From: Alphaproteobacteria bacterium
GTDB taxonomy: Bacteria; Pseudomonadota; Alphaproteobacteria; Micavibrionales; Micavibrionaceae
NCBI GenBank assembly: GCA_023301585.1
Contig: JAMASZ010000280.1
Span: 1 to 43,641, forward strand
Reading direction: 5' to 3'
DNA length: 43,641 nucleotides
The notes under the pieces were generated by a model. The model saw only the letters and a program-made list of their open reading frames with translations. It searched no databases and was not told the DNA's origin. Positions 43,466 through 43,641 of this stretch are shown here, in pieces. Within the stretch, counting starts at the first letter, position 1. The number at the start of each line of letters is the position of its first letter. A program made the position numbers and the translations under genes.

Positions 43466-43641
43466 ATGAGAACATTGCAACACACACTAGACAAAAACCT
43501 TAAAGGGTATTTAGGCGACCGCGCAACCAATGCCGACGAATTATCAGGAATTGAACTTAACGATTTAGCTCATGAGCAAGCCGATAATGATGAACGCGTC
43601 ATTTATTACAGCAAGGCTCATGCACTCATTGCCAGCGTGTC
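43466..43641 (+). CDS. Hypothetical protein, truncated at window end
   Basis: ATG at 43466 with the same leader. MRTLQHTLDKNLKGYLGDRATNADELSGIELNDLAHEQADNDERVIYYSKAHALIASV..., open to the end. Confidence 0.6.
   Translation, partial: MRTLQHTLDKNLKGYLGDRATNADELSGIELNDLAHEQADNDERVIYYSKAHALIASV

Noticed and set aside
1-43641. Global UGA-to-Trp recoding to explain the in-frame UGA at 3530
   Set aside because: Trp is encoded by TGG throughout, other ORFs contain no internal TGA, and the DUF1353 gene ends at TGA in an ATGA overlap. Recoding, if real, would be local.
1-43641. Temperate lifestyle or integration module
   Set aside because: No integrase, excisionase or CI-like repressor recognised in any ORF.

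Overview
The window looks like most of a lytic, podovirus-type (short-tailed) dsDNA phage genome. One arm is plus-strand: 42.8 kb to the window end, then 0.08-15.5 kb if the molecule is circular or permuted. It carries a CobS-like AAA ATPase with a VWA-like partner, a primase/SF3-type helicase, a DUF2800 nuclease, a DUF2815 ssDNA-binding protein, a family A DNA polymerase, a VRR-NUC nuclease and a SNF2-like helicase. The other arm is minus-strand (15.5-42.15 kb) and carries TerS, TerL, portal, scaffold, MCP, tail tubes A/B, internal virion proteins, a tail-fibre adaptor, a SASA-esterase/LamG receptor-binding protein, DUF1353, an M15 endolysin and Ig-like appendage proteins. I see no integrase and no T7-type RNA polymerase. 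The main points of interest are: (1) a 132-codon reading frame interrupted by one in-frame UGA with a stable hairpin just downstream, in a genome that almost never uses UGA as a stop; (2) a phage tRNA(CAU) with the initiator-type C1xA72 mismatch but an elongator-like anticodon stem; (3) a recurrent 5'-leader element of stem-loop plus 18-nt core, six copies; (4) an acidic -(D/E)(D/E)x(C/N)F C-terminal tip shared by four unrelated proteins; (5) an iteron/palindrome-rich divergent region at 42.15-42.78 kb, a candidate origin or packaging site; (6) genome-wide enrichment of TAGCA/TGCTA and CTAG; (7) start sites without Shine-Dalgarno sequences but with 'AACCAA...A-rich' leaders. All family names come from recognising sequence motifs by eye. 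No searches were run.
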